A DNA stretch of 64,000 nucleotides from Sporosarcina sp. Marseille-Q4943 (GCF_943736995.1 NZ_OX031157.1:1213001-1277000); one strand, 5' to 3'. Positions 1 through 8,679 are shown, counted from the first letter of the stretch. A program made the numbers and translations. Notes: generated from the sequence alone by a model not told the origin.

Positions 1-339
1 TTCTTCTTGCATACAGGCACACATCTCTTCAAAATCTTCTTCATCCAACTTGTGCAATGAAGCGCGGATAGCCATCAATTCCAATTCTAACCGGAGCTGG
101 TATGCCTGCTCAACTTCACTTTTTGTAGGATTGGCAACAAATGCGCCCCTATTGGGGATCATATCCACCATCCCTTCTTCAGAAAGTAGTTTAATCGCAT
201 TTCTAATTGGAGTCCGACTTACATCCAGTTCCTTCGATATTGTCAGTTCAACCAGTTGGGTGCCGGGCGCAATCTGTCTTTTCAAAATGGCGTTCCGCAA
301 TCGGAAATAAACCGTCTTCTCAATTGAAGATTTTTTCAA
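1..339 (-). CDS. GntR-family transcriptional regulator, partial (N-terminal part)
   Basis: The reading frame starts at a TTG (337-339) seven bases after GGAGG and runs off the left edge, so only 113 residues are visible. They hold a GntR winged helix-turn-helix with the typical SRTPIRNAIKLLSEEG and IPNRGAFVA stretches, then the start of an FCD-type ligand domain (EVEQAYQLRLELELMAI). FCD regulators usually sense small organic acids and are often local repressors. It is divergent from the amino-acid ABC transporter operon starting at 546, with promoter, inverted repeat and cre site between them, so it probably controls that operon. The C-terminal part is outside the window. Confidence 0.85.
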   Translation of the reverse strand, partial: MKKSSIEKTVYFRLRNAILKRQIAPGTQLVELTISKELDVSRTPIRNAIKLLSEEGMVDMIPNRGAFVANPTKSEVEQAYQLRLELELMAIRASLHKLDEEDFEEMCACMQEE

Positions 340-376
340 CAATATTCCTCCACCCTAATTAATATTTCTGAAATCA

Positions 377-405
377 TTGACTAACAAAATATTGTGATTT
401 ATCAT
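377..405 (+). promoter_or_regulatory. Sigma-A type promoter for the amino-acid ABC operon
   Basis: TTGACT (377-382) and TATCAT (400-405) are separated by exactly 17 bases, pointing towards the operon that begins at 546. Inferred from consensus only. Confidence 0.55.
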
Positions 406-414
406 ATAGTAAAT

Positions 415-444
415 GAATTGTACTACATTTTTGAGCTACAATTC
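415..444. promoter_or_regulatory. Inverted repeat, candidate GntR operator
   Basis: GAATTGTA (415-422) and TACAATTC (437-444) form a perfect 8-bp inverted repeat with a 14-base spacer. It lies just downstream of the predicted transcription start, where a repressor such as the divergent GntR protein would bind. Confidence 0.45.
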
Positions 445-505
445 AATTCCCTTTTAACTACTGACTACAAAACAATCTTAAAAAACAAGGAGGGTCGTAG
501 ATAAA

Positions 506-519
506 TGTAAGCGTTTACT
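506..519 (+). promoter_or_regulatory. cre-like CcpA site
   Basis: TGTAAGCGTTTACT matches the cre consensus TGWAANCGNTNWCA at all constrained positions except the last base. It lies in the 5' leader of the transporter operon, a usual place for a CcpA roadblock, and suggests carbon catabolite repression. Confidence 0.55.
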
Positions 520-545
520 TATATTAAATTTTAGGAGGTTAGAAG

Positions 546-1355
546 ATGAAGAGAACAATTTTACTAACAATCACTGCCATTTTGACCCTAGGCATTATTA
601 GTGGATGCATGAAAGCGGAAGGGGATACGAAAGCAAACAAAAGCTCAAGCAGTGTCCTTGAGAGAATTGAAAAAGACAAAGTGATGAGAGTCTCTTTCGA
701 AGGGACTTATCCGCCATTCAACTTTTTAGACGATGAAAATAAATTTCAAGGGTTTGACGTAGATATTTCAAATGAAATTGGAAAACGGCTTGGTGTTGAA
801 GTTGAGTTCATTGCTACCAAGTGGGACGGACTCATAGGTGGGCTAAAAGCCAATAAATTCGATATCGTCATCGGCCAAATGACTGTAACCGAGGAGAGGA
901 AAAAGAGTGTAGATTTTACAGATCCGTATGTTATTACTGGTTCTGTCCTGGTTACTCGCAATGACACCGATGATATTAAAGTATTAGAAGATATCTCAGG
1001 AAAAAAAGTTGGCGTTGGCGGGGGAACAACATTTGAAGAAGTTGCAAGAAGTGTGGATGGGGCTGATGTAAAACTCTACAAATCTGTAAGCGATTATCTT
1101 CAAGATTTAACAAATAAACGGCTCGATGTCATTATCAACGATCAATTATTGATCAGCTACAATATCCAAGAAGCGGACCTACCAATTAAAATTGCAAGCG
1201 GAATTTTAAACAAAGATGAAATTGGCATGGCAGTTAACAAAGGGAATGAAGACTTTGTTATTAAAGTGAATGAAGCTCTCGCATCAATGAAAGAAGATGG
1301 TACGTATAAAAAAATATATAAAAAATGGTTTGGTACAGACCCACTAGAAAACTGA
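546..1355 (+). CDS. Amino-acid ABC transporter substrate-binding lipoprotein
   Basis: A 269-residue extracellular solute-binding protein of family 3 (SBP_bac_3). It has a signal peptide with lipobox IISGC, the lipidated Cys being residue 21, and then the typical start of the mature domain (VMRVSFEGTYPPFNFLDD, GFDVDISNEIGKRLGV). Ligand-loop motifs such as DIVIGQMTVTEERKKSVDFTDPY are present. It captures a polar amino acid outside the membrane for the permease at 2611 and the ATPase at 3295. A strong GGAGG precedes the ATG. It is the first gene of a four-gene operon that also encodes a lysine-dehydrogenase-like enzyme, so a lysine-like basic ligand is possible, but the ligand cannot be read from sequence. 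Confidence 0.93.
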   Translation: MKRTILLTITAILTLGIISGCMKAEGDTKANKSSSSVLERIEKDKVMRVSFEGTYPPFNFLDDENKFQGFDVDISNEIGKRLGVEVEFIATKWDGLIGGLKANKFDIVIGQMTVTEERKKSVDFTDPYVITGSVLVTRNDTDDIKVLEDISGKKVGVGGGTTFEEVARSVDGADVKLYKSVSDYLQDLTNKRLDVIINDQLLISYNIQEADLPIKIASGILNKDEIGMAVNKGNEDFVIKVNEALASMKEDGTYKKIYKKWFGTDPLEN

Positions 1356-1428
1356 TAACCATTGTAGTGGCATCTTTTTGGATGCCGCTACCTATTTATA
1401 AAACTATTTATAACAGGGGGTATTTAAT

Positions 1429-2589
1429 GTGCATGTCGTCGTGCTAGGTGCAGGGATGATTGGAACGACTGTTGTCCGGGAAGTTAGCCATTTTGCAGAG
1501 ATTACGAAGGTTTCCGTTGTCGACGTCAGACAAGAAGGGATAGATAAATGTCTTGAAACAGCAAAAAGTACAAAGGTTCATGGCCAAACGGCTTCCCTCG
1601 CAACTGAAGAGGATATAGCAGCTGTTTTATCAAATGCGGATTTAGCAATTGCCTGTCTTCCCCACTCCTTAAGTTTAACGGCAATCAAAGCTGCAATCAC
1701 TTCCCGTTGCCATCTTGTCGACTTGGTCGGGTCGAATTTTACTGAAAAAAATGCGCTTAGCCAACAAGCTATGAAGGCTGGAATCATTATTGTACCCGGT
1801 TGTGGAGTAGCTCCTGGTATAACGAACTTCTTGGCCGCCCAAGGAATTGAACTGCTTGATGAAGCTGAAGAAGCAGTCATGATCTGTGGAGGAATTCCAC
1901 GACATCCAATTCCCCCTCTTTGGTACCAAGTCGTCTTCCGTTTGGAAAGTGTATTAGGCCTTTATACGAAACCAGCCCTTGCTATTAAAAACGGGGAGAT
2001 TGTAAAGTTGCCACCGCTCACCGGACTCGAAAAAATAAGCTTCCCTGAACCGGTGGGCGAATGTGAAATGGTGAATACAGATGCACATAGCACTGCGTTC
2101 ACACTTAAAGACAAAGTCAAAAACTTATACGAGAAGACTGTCCGCTATCCAGGCCATTGGGAAAAAATGAAGGTGCTTGCAGAGCTAGGATTTTTGGATA
2201 GTGAACCCATTATGTTTGATGGGCACCCTATTGTTCCGAGAACCTTCACAGAGTCTGTGCTCTCTCCAAAATTAATTGGCCCCTCCAATGAAGACATCAC
2301 AGTCGTCCGTGTTGAAGTGAAAGGAATTAAAAAGGGTGTTCCTACAAAGCATTCATGGGAACTAGTTGATTTTTATGATCATGGAAGAGGAATAACATCA
2401 ATGGCCAAGACAACCGCATTGCCTGCAACAGTAGCCGCAAAATGGATTCTTCAAGGGAAAATTAATGAAACTGGCATTATGCCGCTGGAAAACTTAATCA
2501 TTAATGAACGTTTTCAACCATTTGTAGATGAACTAAATGAGTTAGGTATCCAAATAAAATACAATGCAGTTGTAGAGTCTCTCGCTTAA
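1429..2589 (+). CDS. Saccharopine dehydrogenase-family enzyme, L-lysine 6-dehydrogenase-like
   Basis: A 386-residue NAD(P)-dependent oxidoreductase starting at GTG (1429), with AGGGGG eight bases upstream. Residues 1-10 form the Rossmann loop (VVVLGAGMIG). The stretch GCGVAPGITNFLAAQGIELL followed by GGIPRHPIPPLWYQVVF and KTVRYPGHWEKMKVL closely resembles the layout of Geobacillus-type L-lysine 6-dehydrogenase, which oxidatively deaminates lysine at the epsilon carbon. A Cys replaces the Asp of that family's usual DLGVAPG. It sits inside an amino-acid ABC transporter operon, so it probably oxidises the imported substrate. A related amino acid such as ornithine, or an opine-type compound, is an alternative. 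Confidence 0.75.
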   Translation: MHVVVLGAGMIGTTVVREVSHFAEITKVSVVDVRQEGIDKCLETAKSTKVHGQTASLATEEDIAAVLSNADLAIACLPHSLSLTAIKAAITSRCHLVDLVGSNFTEKNALSQQAMKAGIIIVPGCGVAPGITNFLAAQGIELLDEAEEAVMICGGIPRHPIPPLWYQVVFRLESVLGLYTKPALAIKNGEIVKLPPLTGLEKISFPEPVGECEMVNTDAHSTAFTLKDKVKNLYEKTVRYPGHWEKMKVLAELGFLDSEPIMFDGHPIVPRTFTESVLSPKLIGPSNEDITVVRVEVKGIKKGVPTKHSWELVDFYDHGRGITSMAKTTALPATVAAKWILQGKINETGIMPLENLIINERFQPFVDELNELGIQIKYNAVVESLA

Positions 2590-2610
2590 TAACTGATTGG
2601 AGGTGAGCGA

Positions 2611-3267
2611 ATGGATGCCACAATCATAATCGATTCATTGCCGGCCCTTTTAAAAGCAGCTCTTATGACAATTTTTCTTGCTGTCCTTTCAATTCTGTTT
2701 GCCTTAATCATCGGCTTTTTAACAGCTTTGATTAGAATAGTCAAAATCAAGGTGTTGTATCAAATTGCGAGTGCCTATGTCTCCATTATCCGAGGAACAC
2801 CTTTACTGGTCCAGATATTCGTTATCTACTACGGTCTACCTCAAATAGGAATTTCATTAGATCCAATATCTTCTGGAATCTTGGCATTAAGTTTAAATGC
2901 AGGGGCATATTTGTCGGAATCTTTCCGGGCATCCATACTTGCCGTCGATAAAGGACAGATGGAAGCCTCCTTGTCTATGGGAATGACATACTGGCAAGCC
3001 CTAAGAAGAATCATATTGCCCCAAAGTCTTCGAATTGCAATACCGACGTTATCCAACTCATTTATTGTGTTGATTAAAGACACCTCGCTTGTGTCTGTCA
3101 TCACAGTCACGGAACTGCTTCAAATGTCAAGCCTTGTCATTGCCAAAACGTTTGAACCTTTAACCATCTATCTGATAGCAGCAGCTATATATTGGGTTAT
3201 CATCACTTTCTTCACCACTCTATTAGATAAGTTGGAGGTTAGGAGTTCAAAACATCTAGTACGCTAA
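2611..3267 (+). CDS. Amino-acid ABC transporter permease (HisM/GlnP family)
   Basis: 218 residues with about five membrane segments and the family EAA loop near residues 115-135 (EASLSMGMTYWQALRRIILPQSLRIAIP), which docks on the ATPase. The N-terminal stretch ALIRIVKIK...YVSIIRGTPLLVQIFVIYYGLP is characteristic of polar amino-acid uptake permeases. It starts at an ATG after GGAGGTGAGCGA, 21 bases after the dehydrogenase stop. One permease gene implies a homodimeric channel. Confidence 0.93.
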   Translation: MDATIIIDSLPALLKAALMTIFLAVLSILFALIIGFLTALIRIVKIKVLYQIASAYVSIIRGTPLLVQIFVIYYGLPQIGISLDPISSGILALSLNAGAYLSESFRASILAVDKGQMEASLSMGMTYWQALRRIILPQSLRIAIPTLSNSFIVLIKDTSLVSVITVTELLQMSSLVIAKTFEPLTIYLIAAAIYWVIITFFTTLLDKLEVRSSKHLVR

Positions 3268-3294
3268 ATAATGGGTCAGGAGGCGAGAACCGAA

Positions 3295-4044
3295 ATGGGT
3301 GTTATCCAGGTAAACAATTTAAAAAAGCGGTTCGGACAGAATGATGTTCTTTGCGGAATAGATTTAACTGTGAACAAGAGTGAAGTGGTCGTTATCATGG
3401 GCCCAAGCGGTTCTGGAAAGTCAACGTTTTTACGTTGTCTAACATTCTTGGAAGAGCCTTGTGAAGGTGTTATCAGACTGGGAAGTCACGAAATTGATGC
3501 AAGAGCAAGGCGAGATCGTAAACACAAAAAAACAATTCGTGAATTGCGAAAATCTACAGGTTTTGTATTTCAATCCTTTAATCTATTCCCGCATAAAACA
3601 GCGCTAGAAAACGTGATGGAAGGACCTATGATAATACAAGGGAAGAGCAATACTGAGTCCCGTGAATTAGCTTTAGAACTTCTAACCAAAGTCGGTCTTG
3701 GAGATAGGACGAATCACTACCCCTCCCAATTATCGGGCGGCCAGCAACAACGGGTGGCAATAGCCAGGTCTCTATCAATGAACCCCACAGTCATGCTGTA
3801 TGATGAACCAACGTCCGCACTTGATCCCGAACTCGTCCGCGAAGTGCTTATGGTTATCAAAGACCTGGCAGAGGAAGGAATGACGATGGTCATCGTAACG
3901 CATGAAATGAACTTTGCGAAAGAAGTGGCCGATCGTGTGGTCTTTATGGATGGGGGCTTAATTGTAGAGCAGGGAACTTCCGAAGAAATATTTAATCGGC
4001 CCAAAGAAGAACGGACGAAACGCTTTCTTACAAAAGTGGGATAA
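3295..4044 (+). CDS. Amino-acid ABC transporter ATP-binding protein
   Basis: A GlnQ/HisP-type ATPase of 249 residues. It shows the Walker [11 protein letters not shown]-loop ([18 protein letters not shown]), signature [15 protein letters not shown], Walker [13 protein letters not shown] and H-loop IVTHEM. I chose ATG 3295, eleven bases after GGAGG, over the in-frame ATG at 3271, which has no ribosome binding site. It energises the permease and binding protein upstream and ends the operon. Confidence 0.93.
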   Translation: MGVIQVNNLKKRFGQNDVLCGIDLTVNKSEVVVIMGPSGSGKSTFLRCLTFLEEPCEGVIRLGSHEIDARARRDRKHKKTIRELRKSTGFVFQSFNLFPHKTALENVMEGPMIIQGKSNTESRELALELLTKVGLGDRTNHYPSQLSGGQQQRVAIARSLSMNPTVMLYDEPTSALDPELVREVLMVIKDLAEEGMTMVIVTHEMNFAKEVADRVVFMDGGLIVEQGTSEEIFNRPKEERTKRFLTKVG

Positions 4045-4051
4045 TAGAGTA

Positions 4052-4097
4052 AGGTGACAGCACGCTAACAACTCGGATTTTTTGATTGCTGTCACCT
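4052..4097. other. Inverted repeat downstream of the ABC operon
   Basis: AGGTGACAGC (4052-4061) pairs perfectly with GCTGTCACCT (4088-4097). No clear T-run follows, so it may be a weak terminator or an mRNA end structure. Confidence 0.4.
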
Positions 4098-4196
4098 GTA
4101 CTACCTCTGCACCTTTACAACAATCTGTTCGTTGAAAATAACATCGTCTTATAAAGCCGTTCCTTCCCAACTCTTTTCAAAAATTGGTTCGTCTTA

Positions 4197-4883
4197 CTAA
4201 TAACCCATACCGCCTATATGCTTCAAAGCCTCTCGCCTGCTTAACGGCTTCAGCGTATGTTCTTCGACAAACTGCTTCACGATGGCCGGGTCCGTTTTCG
4301 CGTACTCCCTCAATACCCAACCGATTGCTTTTTGAATGAAAAACTCATTTGATTCCACGTGCTGTAAGATGATTTCGAATAACAGCTCGGTATCCGTTTC
4401 TCCCTTGAACTTTAATTGATGCAAAATAGCGGAGCGGTTTGTCCACATATTGTCCGATTGCGACCAGTCCAGCATCACTTGTTTCCCGTACGCACGGTCC
4501 AACTTGACGATATGCCCGACAAGGTTCGGTGCGATTGCATCGACACTATCCCACCACGATTTCGCTTCAATGAATTTCAGTAGCTTCGGATAATCGTCAG
4601 TCGTGAAATGTTTCTTCATTTTATCGAGCAAAGCAATTGCAGCATACTGATATTCCCGCTCGGGCAATTCATATAATGTCCATGCCTCGTCAAAAACTTC
4701 CTCAACTGCAGGCAACGCGTATTCACGAAATTGTTCGCGCAGCAATTCCTTCCGCAGCGGACTCTTAATCCCTAGAAACGGAAAATGGTGTTTCATGTAC
4801 GCTTTCATAGGTCCGGCATTTTCAACATTCCGGCACATTTCGAACTTCTCGACAATCCCCTTATGACTCCATTGCTTTTTCAA
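4197..4883 (-). CDS. DNA alkylation repair protein, AlkD family
   Basis: About 229 residues of a HEAT-like repeat DNA glycosylase. The family signature SWWDSVDAIAPNLVG carries the Trp and Asp used by Bacillus cereus AlkD for 3- and 7-methylpurine excision, and NRSAILHQL holds the matching Arg. The C-terminal FIQKAIGWVLREYAK helix is also typical. The family removes bulky or cationic N-alkylated purines without base flipping. TTG 4881-4883 follows AAGG by eight bases; a GTG three codons earlier overlaps the Shine-Dalgarno site. It appears monocistronic. Confidence 0.9.
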   Translation of the reverse strand: MKKQWSHKGIVEKFEMCRNVENAGPMKAYMKHHFPFLGIKSPLRKELLREQFREYALPAVEEVFDEAWTLYELPEREYQYAAIALLDKMKKHFTTDDYPKLLKFIEAKSWWDSVDAIAPNLVGHIVKLDRAYGKQVMLDWSQSDNMWTNRSAILHQLKFKGETDTELLFEIILQHVESNEFFIQKAIGWVLREYAKTDPAIVKQFVEEHTLKPLSRREALKHIGGMGY

Positions 4884-5041
4884 TCTTGTCACCTTCTTAT
4901 TTAATTGGTCTGATAGCTCTTCCTACAATTGTAAACAAGAATCTATGAAGTGCAAAGTTGGTAGTCCGAAATACGAAACTTTTACTACCTATTTGCCGTA
5001 TAAACAGTTGAATGAATAGTTCGTGAAAAGGAGGCGGGATG

Positions 5042-5608
5042 ATGAAAAGGAAATTTCGATGGAAGTTTGGATTAGCCGCATTTATGTTAATGATCATCCT
5101 TGCAGTTACAGGTTGCTCGCAGCCTGATGATGATCAAGATCCGATCAAGGAAGCCATAAAAACTGTTGTTGAACTTCAAATGAATGCGCCCGATGAGAAG
5201 GCTCTTTTAAAGAATTATTTACCGGATACGCTCGATGAGCAAGAAGTGAATGAAGGATTTGATGCATACATGAAGTATTTAGAGGAAACGTACAAACCAT
5301 ATTTCACGGAAAGTACATTCGAGCGATATATTATGACGAATGAACTTGTTACGTTCCATCATTCGGCTGACAGGTTTGATTATCAACTGAATGTGAACCA
5401 TGTGGATGTCGAGCAAAACGAAGTGACGCCGACCAATTACAACTTCACGGTCGATTTGGATTATGTAAATAAAGATGGTGAAACGCCAATCAAGCTAACA
5501 GGCGTTGCCATTATGCGGGATGATAAAATAGCGAAAATTTCGTACCTCGGTGACAAGAAATTAATTAGAAGTTTGTTAAGCGGCGAACCAATTAACGTTA
5601 ACCAATAA
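5042..5608 (+). CDS. Hypothetical lipoprotein
   Basis: About 188 residues with a positively charged N-terminus, a hydrophobic segment and lipobox LAVTGC, so it is probably a surface lipoprotein. The mature part is acidic and rich in alpha/beta pattern (YQLNVNHVDVEQNEVTP...YNFTVDLDYVNKDGETP), like small NTF2-like or DUF lipoproteins, but I do not recognise a family. Two adjacent ATGs exist (5039, 5042); the second is seven bases from GGAGG and preferred. Function unknown. Confidence 0.75.
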   Translation: MKRKFRWKFGLAAFMLMIILAVTGCSQPDDDQDPIKEAIKTVVELQMNAPDEKALLKNYLPDTLDEQEVNEGFDAYMKYLEETYKPYFTESTFERYIMTNELVTFHHSADRFDYQLNVNHVDVEQNEVTPTNYNFTVDLDYVNKDGETPIKLTGVAIMRDDKIAKISYLGDKKLIRSLLSGEPINVNQ

Positions 5609-5627
5609 AAAAAGTATCCAAGAACAA

Positions 5628-5658
5628 AAACCGCCCAGGAAACATCCTGCGACGGTTT
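5628..5658. terminator. Weak hairpin, possible terminator
   Basis: AAACCG/CGGTTT outer and AGGA/TCCT inner pairing. The T-rich side is on the minus strand (CGGTTTTTGTT), so it may serve the convergent minus-strand gene at 5954. Confidence 0.35.
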
Positions 5659-5753
5659 ACAAATTGCACGATATAATCAGCTTGGCAGCGAACGATGGGC
5701 CAACACAAGAATCCCGTAACTGGTTCCCCAAGATTTGAAAGAGCTTTGAGCTT

Positions 5754-5816
5754 TTAGCGTTAACCTTTGAATTATAAAGAACTTTAAGTTGTAAGGTTTA
5801 CAGCTTTGAACGCTAA
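5754..5816. repeat. Nested inverted repeat
   Basis: TTAGCGTT (5754-5761) pairs with AACGCTAA (5809-5816), and inside it AACCTT (5762-5767) pairs with AAGGTT (5793-5798). Copies of GAGCTTT flank and fill the structure. Confidence 0.5.
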
Positions 5817-5865
5817 GGTTTGAGCTTTTTCTCTGCTCGATTCACTAATTGAAAGTAAGGTTAGA

Positions 5866-5897
5866 CCCGGTTTTCTATTTCACCCAAAGAAACCGGG
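5866..5897. repeat. Inverted repeat CCCGGTTT/AAACCGGG
   Basis: Perfect 8-bp arms with a 16-base loop, 57 bases downstream of the minus-strand gene ending at 5954. It may terminate that gene, but only short T-runs follow. Confidence 0.45.
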
Positions 5898-5953
5898 AAA
5901 AGAAGGGTCTTGTTGATATCGTTTTCGATTACTCATGCAATGATCGTTTCACT

Positions 5954-6583
5954 TTATATCGTTATTTTCGTAATAGCGTTTGATTCGGATAGGACGGCAT
6001 CCACTTCAGCTTTAAAGCTGGAAACCCGCTCTTCCCATTCCTCAATCCGTTTATCGAGGTTCAATGGATCGATAAGGACGTACTCGTTCCGTTCCATGAA
6101 TGATTTCGTATGTAGTTCAACCTCTTCTTTTTTCGCATGCTCTTTATTTCCTAAAATTGCAGTTAAGTAGTCTTCGAGTCGTGACGGAAGCGTATCGTTT
6201 TCCACCGATAGTCTACTGATAGCCATACGGCGTTTTTCAACCATCGCAGAAAGTAGTTTTTCTTCATTCACAATGGATGACTTCCGCTCAATCGCTTTGG
6301 CAACCGTCATCTTTTCTCCAGCCACTACTACTTCAGTGACAGCATTCGATTGGACAACCGCGTCTTTCAGCCGGTTGCGCCGTTCAATTAACGATACCGC
6401 CTTGTCGAACCCGGCTTGGATCGTCTTTTCATACTCTTCAATGGAAAGGCCGTTTATTTTCCTTGCAGATTTGCGGTCTGTGTAAATAAAATCCGCCTCT
6501 CGAATCGCTTTAGGTATACGGTCATTCAATGTTTTCAATTCGGATAACGCACGGTGGATCGACATCGTTTGAGTAGTAGTCAT
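5954..6583 (-). CDS. Conserved hypothetical protein, mostly helical
   Basis: About 209 residues, strongly charged and almost wholly helical by eye, with likely coiled-coil stretches (DKAVSLIERRNRLKDAVV; KAIERKSSIVNEEKLLSAMVEKRRMAISRL). There is no signal peptide or membrane segment. I chose the ATG at 6581-6583, seven bases after AGGGGG, rather than an in-frame start six codons earlier. The look recalls small structural or accessory proteins of Bacillus phages, but I cannot name a family and no phage genes adjoin it. Confidence 0.7.
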   Translation of the reverse strand: MTTTQTMSIHRALSELKTLNDRIPKAIREADFIYTDRKSARKINGLSIEEYEKTIQAGFDKAVSLIERRNRLKDAVVQSNAVTEVVVAGEKMTVAKAIERKSSIVNEEKLLSAMVEKRRMAISRLSVENDTLPSRLEDYLTAILGNKEHAKKEEVELHTKSFMERNEYVLIDPLNLDKRIEEWEERVSSFKAEVDAVLSESNAITKITI

Positions 6584-6644
6584 CACATTTCCCCCTATCA
6601 CTTTGTTTCATTCTACCATTTAAATGGATCAGTTGTGCAAAAAA

Positions 6645-7145
6645 CTACCTTTCAATCCAAAACCTCCGAACGACGTTGCCATGCGGTTCAACGAAACTCT
6701 CATCCTCCACGCCGCCATTGTTTACAATGACAGCGGCCGAACCGATATTGTCTTCATTGCATGTGACTAACACAGAGCGAATGCCTAACTGATCGGTTAT
6801 GTTTAATGCTTCGGAAAGCAAATACGTCGCATACCCTTTACGCCTCTCTGACGGGCGAATGCTTGCGCCGATATGGCCATCGACTTTGCGCAAATAGTCA
6901 TTTAAATAGTGACGTATATTTACCATTCCGATGATCCGTTCGTTATCATCGACCAGAAAGTAATTCGTGTTCGGCACCCGTTCGCCCTGCCCTGCTTCCT
7001 TTTCTGCGAGTTCCTCCAAATACGCTTCGTAAGGTACGTCCTCTTTCAAACGAAAGCTGCTCGGAGACAGGCGATTTCCATCCCACTCCTTCATATACGC
7101 AATATGTTCCTTTTCCCATTTCAAGGATGGTCTCTCAAGTTGCAT
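6645..7145 (-). CDS. GNAT-family N-acetyltransferase
   Basis: 166 residues with the GNAT acetyl-CoA loop SIRPSERRKGYATYLLSEAL (Q/RxxGxG/A type), a preceding beta strand (RIIGMVNIRHYLN) and a C-terminal NEDNIGSAAVIVNNGG segment. These proteins transfer an acyl group from acyl-CoA to an amine; the substrate is not predictable. GGGGGAGTTCAC gives a good ribosome binding site. It probably stands alone. Confidence 0.88.
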   Translation of the reverse strand: MQLERPSLKWEKEHIAYMKEWDGNRLSPSSFRLKEDVPYEAYLEELAEKEAGQGERVPNTNYFLVDDNERIIGMVNIRHYLNDYLRKVDGHIGASIRPSERRKGYATYLLSEALNITDQLGIRSVLVTCNEDNIGSAAVIVNNGGVEDESFVEPHGNVVRRFWIER

Positions 7146-7364
7146 GTGAACTCCCCCAGTTCCTAATCGTTATGTGCATTTTATCACTTTTCAATTGAAT
7201 TCAGGAATCGTAATAACGAAAATACTCGGACATCTCGTTCAGGTATACAACCCCATACACGAAATCCCTTCAACGTTTGTCCAAGCAGAATGAAAAAACG
7301 ATGCATAGTGTAGTTGCAAAGGGCAGACATGCCTTTTTATTTTTTGAGAAGGGAGGGAAATAGA

Positions 7365-7769
7365 ATGGGTTGTGAAAATTCACTTTGTCAAGAGTTCGCT
7401 AGAATACTCGGAGGAATTGGAAGTTTAGATGCAAATGGAGTTTGCCTCGTACAAAAATTCCGCGACATCGACTTTACGATTCTAGACCGTGAAACAAAAT
7501 CTCCATTAGTGAATCCTCAATTTTTCACTTTTGAAGGTTTAGATGATGAAGGAAATGCGTTGAATTTAGGGGAAACCGTTCTATTAGAAGAGGAAATCAA
7601 CCCCCTCCTAACAGAACTGCGAAGACGAAATATTATTGTGACTGCAGTTCATAATCACTGGTTATTTGATGAACCTCGGGCAATGTACATGCATTTCGAA
7701 TCAATCGAGCCACCGCTCCAATTTGCTAGAAAAGTAAGAGCAGCATTTAGAGTGTTGGAAGAGGAATAA
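7365..7769 (+). CDS. DUF1259 domain-containing protein (LppY/LpqO-like)
   Basis: 134 residues carrying the DUF1259 signature near the C-terminus (VTAVHNHWLFDEPRAMYMHFES). The N-terminal part (CQEFARILGGIGSLDANGVCLVQKFRDIDFTI) fits the same family. The conserved His residues suggest metal or ligand binding, but no biochemical role is established. The ATG at 7365 follows GGGAGGG by seven bases; an earlier in-frame start lacks a site. It converges on the membrane protein gene at 7862. Confidence 0.85.
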   Translation: MGCENSLCQEFARILGGIGSLDANGVCLVQKFRDIDFTILDRETKSPLVNPQFFTFEGLDDEGNALNLGETVLLEEEINPLLTELRRRNIIVTAVHNHWLFDEPRAMYMHFESIEPPLQFARKVRAAFRVLEEE

Positions 7770-7776
7770 CATAAGA

Positions 7777-7819
7777 AAAGTACCAGACTCACGAAAACTC
7801 GTCGGCGGTCTGGTACTTT
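7777..7819. terminator. Bidirectional rho-independent terminator
   Basis: AAAGTACCAGAC (7777-7788) pairs perfectly with GTCTGGTACTTT (7808-7819), between convergent genes. Confidence 0.8.
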
Positions 7820-7861
7820 CATTACTATAAGACTTAATTTTCTTGTACGTATTAATAGATA

Positions 7862-8170
7862 TTACATTCTGGCTATACTGCCACGGCGGACAATAAGCGT
7901 AATTGTATTTAATGCAAGCGTAACGATAAGTAAAACCGTTGATGCAACGGCCACTGCCCCCATCGTGTCCATAAGTGCTGACCAATCCTCAATCCGTACG
8001 AGGTGATAGTTATAATAAATCTGGAAACAGAGCGAAATTGCACAAGCGCTCAAACTCATAATGGATAAGGCAGCCCAGTGTTTAGTAACTCCTATGAGAT
8101 TCACTATCGGAAGTATCCAAGCAATGAGACCGAGCACAAGACTCCCTACAGTAAGCAATCCAACCATCAT
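7862..8170 (-). CDS. Small membrane protein, unknown
   Basis: 102 residues with three or four hydrophobic segments (residues about 3-27, 33-50 and 68-92). No recognisable domain or catalytic motif. It starts at an ATG after a GGGGGAG-type site, and its upstream neighbour (8227) is a lipoprotein on the same strand. Function unknown. Confidence 0.65.
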   Translation of the reverse strand: MMVGLLTVGSLVLGLIAWILPIVNLIGVTKHWAALSIMSLSACAISLCFQIYYNYHLVRIEDWSALMDTMGAVAVASTVLLIVTLALNTITLIVRRGSIARM

Positions 8171-8226
8171 TTCTCCCCCTTTGCATATCCCTCCTTTGTA
8201 ATGACCTTCTTTCTACATGTAAGGTT

Positions 8227-8679
8227 TCATTCATGCGCATCGTCTTCTAATTGCACTTTCAAGATGTTTAAAAGAAGAAAACTATCGATAGAGGACTCGT
8301 GCTCGCACCCTTCCAGCTTATAGATGAACAATTGCTGCCCCTCCTCTGCCACGAGCTCTGTGCAGGACATGTCCTCCTTGGCGGGCTTGTCTCCCCTCTC
8401 CTTATTTTTCGACCGATCGATTTCCAAACCGAATACCGACCCATCGAACGTTACATTGTACAACGTCGGATTTCCTTCGTGCGTATAATTGGTAATCCGG
8501 ACGGAGGCTGCATCATCCGCTTCAACGCTGTCCAGAAATTGTTCAAATCGGTCAAAATTGAAAACGGGCCCATTCATGTTGATAACATCCCCGTTTTTCA
8601 CCGCTTTTTCACTATCGTACGAACAAGCGGCTAAAAAGACTAACGCGAGCAACAATAGGAAATACAACTTTTTCGGCAT
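8227..8679 (-). CDS. DUF4362 lipoprotein
   Basis: 150 residues. The signal peptide ends in lipobox FLAAC, so the protein is probably membrane-anchored outside. The mature part matches the DUF4362 layout: NGDVINMNGPVFNFDRFEQFL, then RITNYTHEGNPTLYNVTFDG, and a late Cys pair (MSCTEL ... LEGCEHE). The family is widespread in Bacillales with no known function. Confidence 0.82.
   Translation of the reverse strand: MPKKLYFLLLLALVFLAACSYDSEKAVKNGDVINMNGPVFNFDRFEQFLDSVEADDAASVRITNYTHEGNPTLYNVTFDGSVFGLEIDRSKNKERGDKPAKEDMSCTELVAEEGQQLFIYKLEGCEHESSIDSFLLLNILKVQLEDDAHE

Larger units (their letters stand above)
5609..5953. other. Intergenic region with stacked inverted repeats
   Basis: These 345 bases hold no convincing gene. 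They contain an imperfect hairpin after the lipoprotein gene (5628-5658), a nested inverted repeat (5754-5816) and a perfect 8-bp inverted repeat (5866-5897). The region lies between convergent genes, so all may act in transcription termination. Confidence 0.5.
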
